Of a stretch of 5,816 bases of DNA, positions 5,760 through 5,816 are shown piece after piece. The notes under the pieces are model-generated. The model searched no databases. It saw only the letters and a program-made list of their open reading frames with translations, and was not told the origin of the DNA. The stretch covers positions 1 through 5,816 of the forward strand of contig JBIOTQ010000144.1 of NCBI GenBank assembly GCA_044866075.1. The letters are read 5' to 3'. Source of the DNA: JBASRP01 sp044866075. Its GTDB lineage: Bacteria > Actinomycetota > AC-67. Made by a program: the position numbers and the translations under genes. Within the stretch, counting starts at the first letter, position 1, and every line of letters starts with the position of its first letter.

Positions 5760-5784
5760 TGAACACCGTATTCGGGTGTGCTAA
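5759..5784. promoter_or_regulatory. Imperfect inverted repeat at the zincin transcription start
   Basis: On the plus strand TTGAACAC (5759-5766) and GTGTGCTAA (5776-5784) flank a 9-bp spacer. The inner ACAC/GTGT pairs perfectly; the outer parts pair with one mismatch and one missing base. It spans the edge of the candidate -10 element through to the ribosome site, so it is placed like an operator. The right arm matches the CIRCE (HrcA operator) half-site GAGTGCTAA at eight of nine bases and the spacer length is the same, but the left arm matches poorly. Confidence 0.25.
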
Positions 5785-5811
5785 GTTATCCGAGTACTCC
5801 GCGGAAGTCAG
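5783..5811 (-). promoter_or_regulatory. Candidate promoter of the zincin gene
   Basis: Reading the minus strand, CTGACT (5811-5806) resembles a -35 element (four of six) and TAACTT (5788-5783) fits the actinobacterial -10 pattern TANNNT, with a 17-bp spacer. Transcription would start near 5776, about 30 nt before the ATT start. The match is moderate, and a gene just beyond the right edge could instead co-transcribe the zincin. Confidence 0.4.
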
Positions 5812-5816
5812 TAGGG

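Noticed and set aside
5553..5784. Plus-strand open frames opposite the zincin N-terminal half
   Set aside because: They overlap sequence clearly coding for the conserved zincin on the other strand and show no recognisable motif.

Overview
The window looks like chromosomal DNA of a high-GC actinobacterium. It is GC- and CpG-rich, uses GTG and other non-ATG starts, and carries a WhiB-type iron-sulfur regulator, a family confined to Actinomycetota and their phages. The deduced WhiB has the conserved body of the WhiB / WhiB2 (WhmD) branch, which controls septation and sporulation. From memory, WhiB, a large glycosyltransferase, a DUF5719 protein and a small zincin recur together in actinobacterial chromosomes. 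The absence of close matches to the Streptomyces or mycobacterial versions of the larger proteins hints at a deeper-branching lineage, but I cannot name the taxon.

Layout. Positions 1-274 are a non-coding leader with CpG-rich palindromes, a perfect DnaA-box 9-mer and a good housekeeping promoter; its -10 element is overlapped by a perfect inverted repeat. Then come whiB (275-517, +), a hairpin, and a 54-residue Lys/Arg/Ala-only protein resembling a histone H1 tail (567-731, +). A strong intrinsic terminator (747-783) closes this two-gene unit. A second unit on the same strand holds a 1023-residue fusion of a family-2 glycosyltransferase with a polytopic membrane region (869-3940), followed in TGATG overlap by a secreted DUF5719-like protein (3940-5361). 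The last gene runs the other way: a mini-zincin metallopeptidase (5744-5355, -) whose end overlaps the DUF5719 gene by 7 bp and whose promoter lies at the right edge.

How they may work together. WhiB would be a transcription partner of the principal sigma factor, and the basic protein would bind DNA. The glycosyltransferase and the DUF5719 protein act at or beyond the membrane, probably in envelope glycan assembly or export. The zincin has an intact HEXXHXXGXXD zinc site but no signal peptide, so it is probably cytoplasmic. A link between WhiB-controlled cell division, nucleoid compaction and envelope synthesis is inference.

I found no mobile element, CRISPR array, tRNA or rRNA, and no sign of an unknown defence or mobile system. 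The points most worth a second look are the zincin gene, whose only credible start is ATT; the tiny basic protein coupled to whiB; and the palindrome in the whiB promoter.
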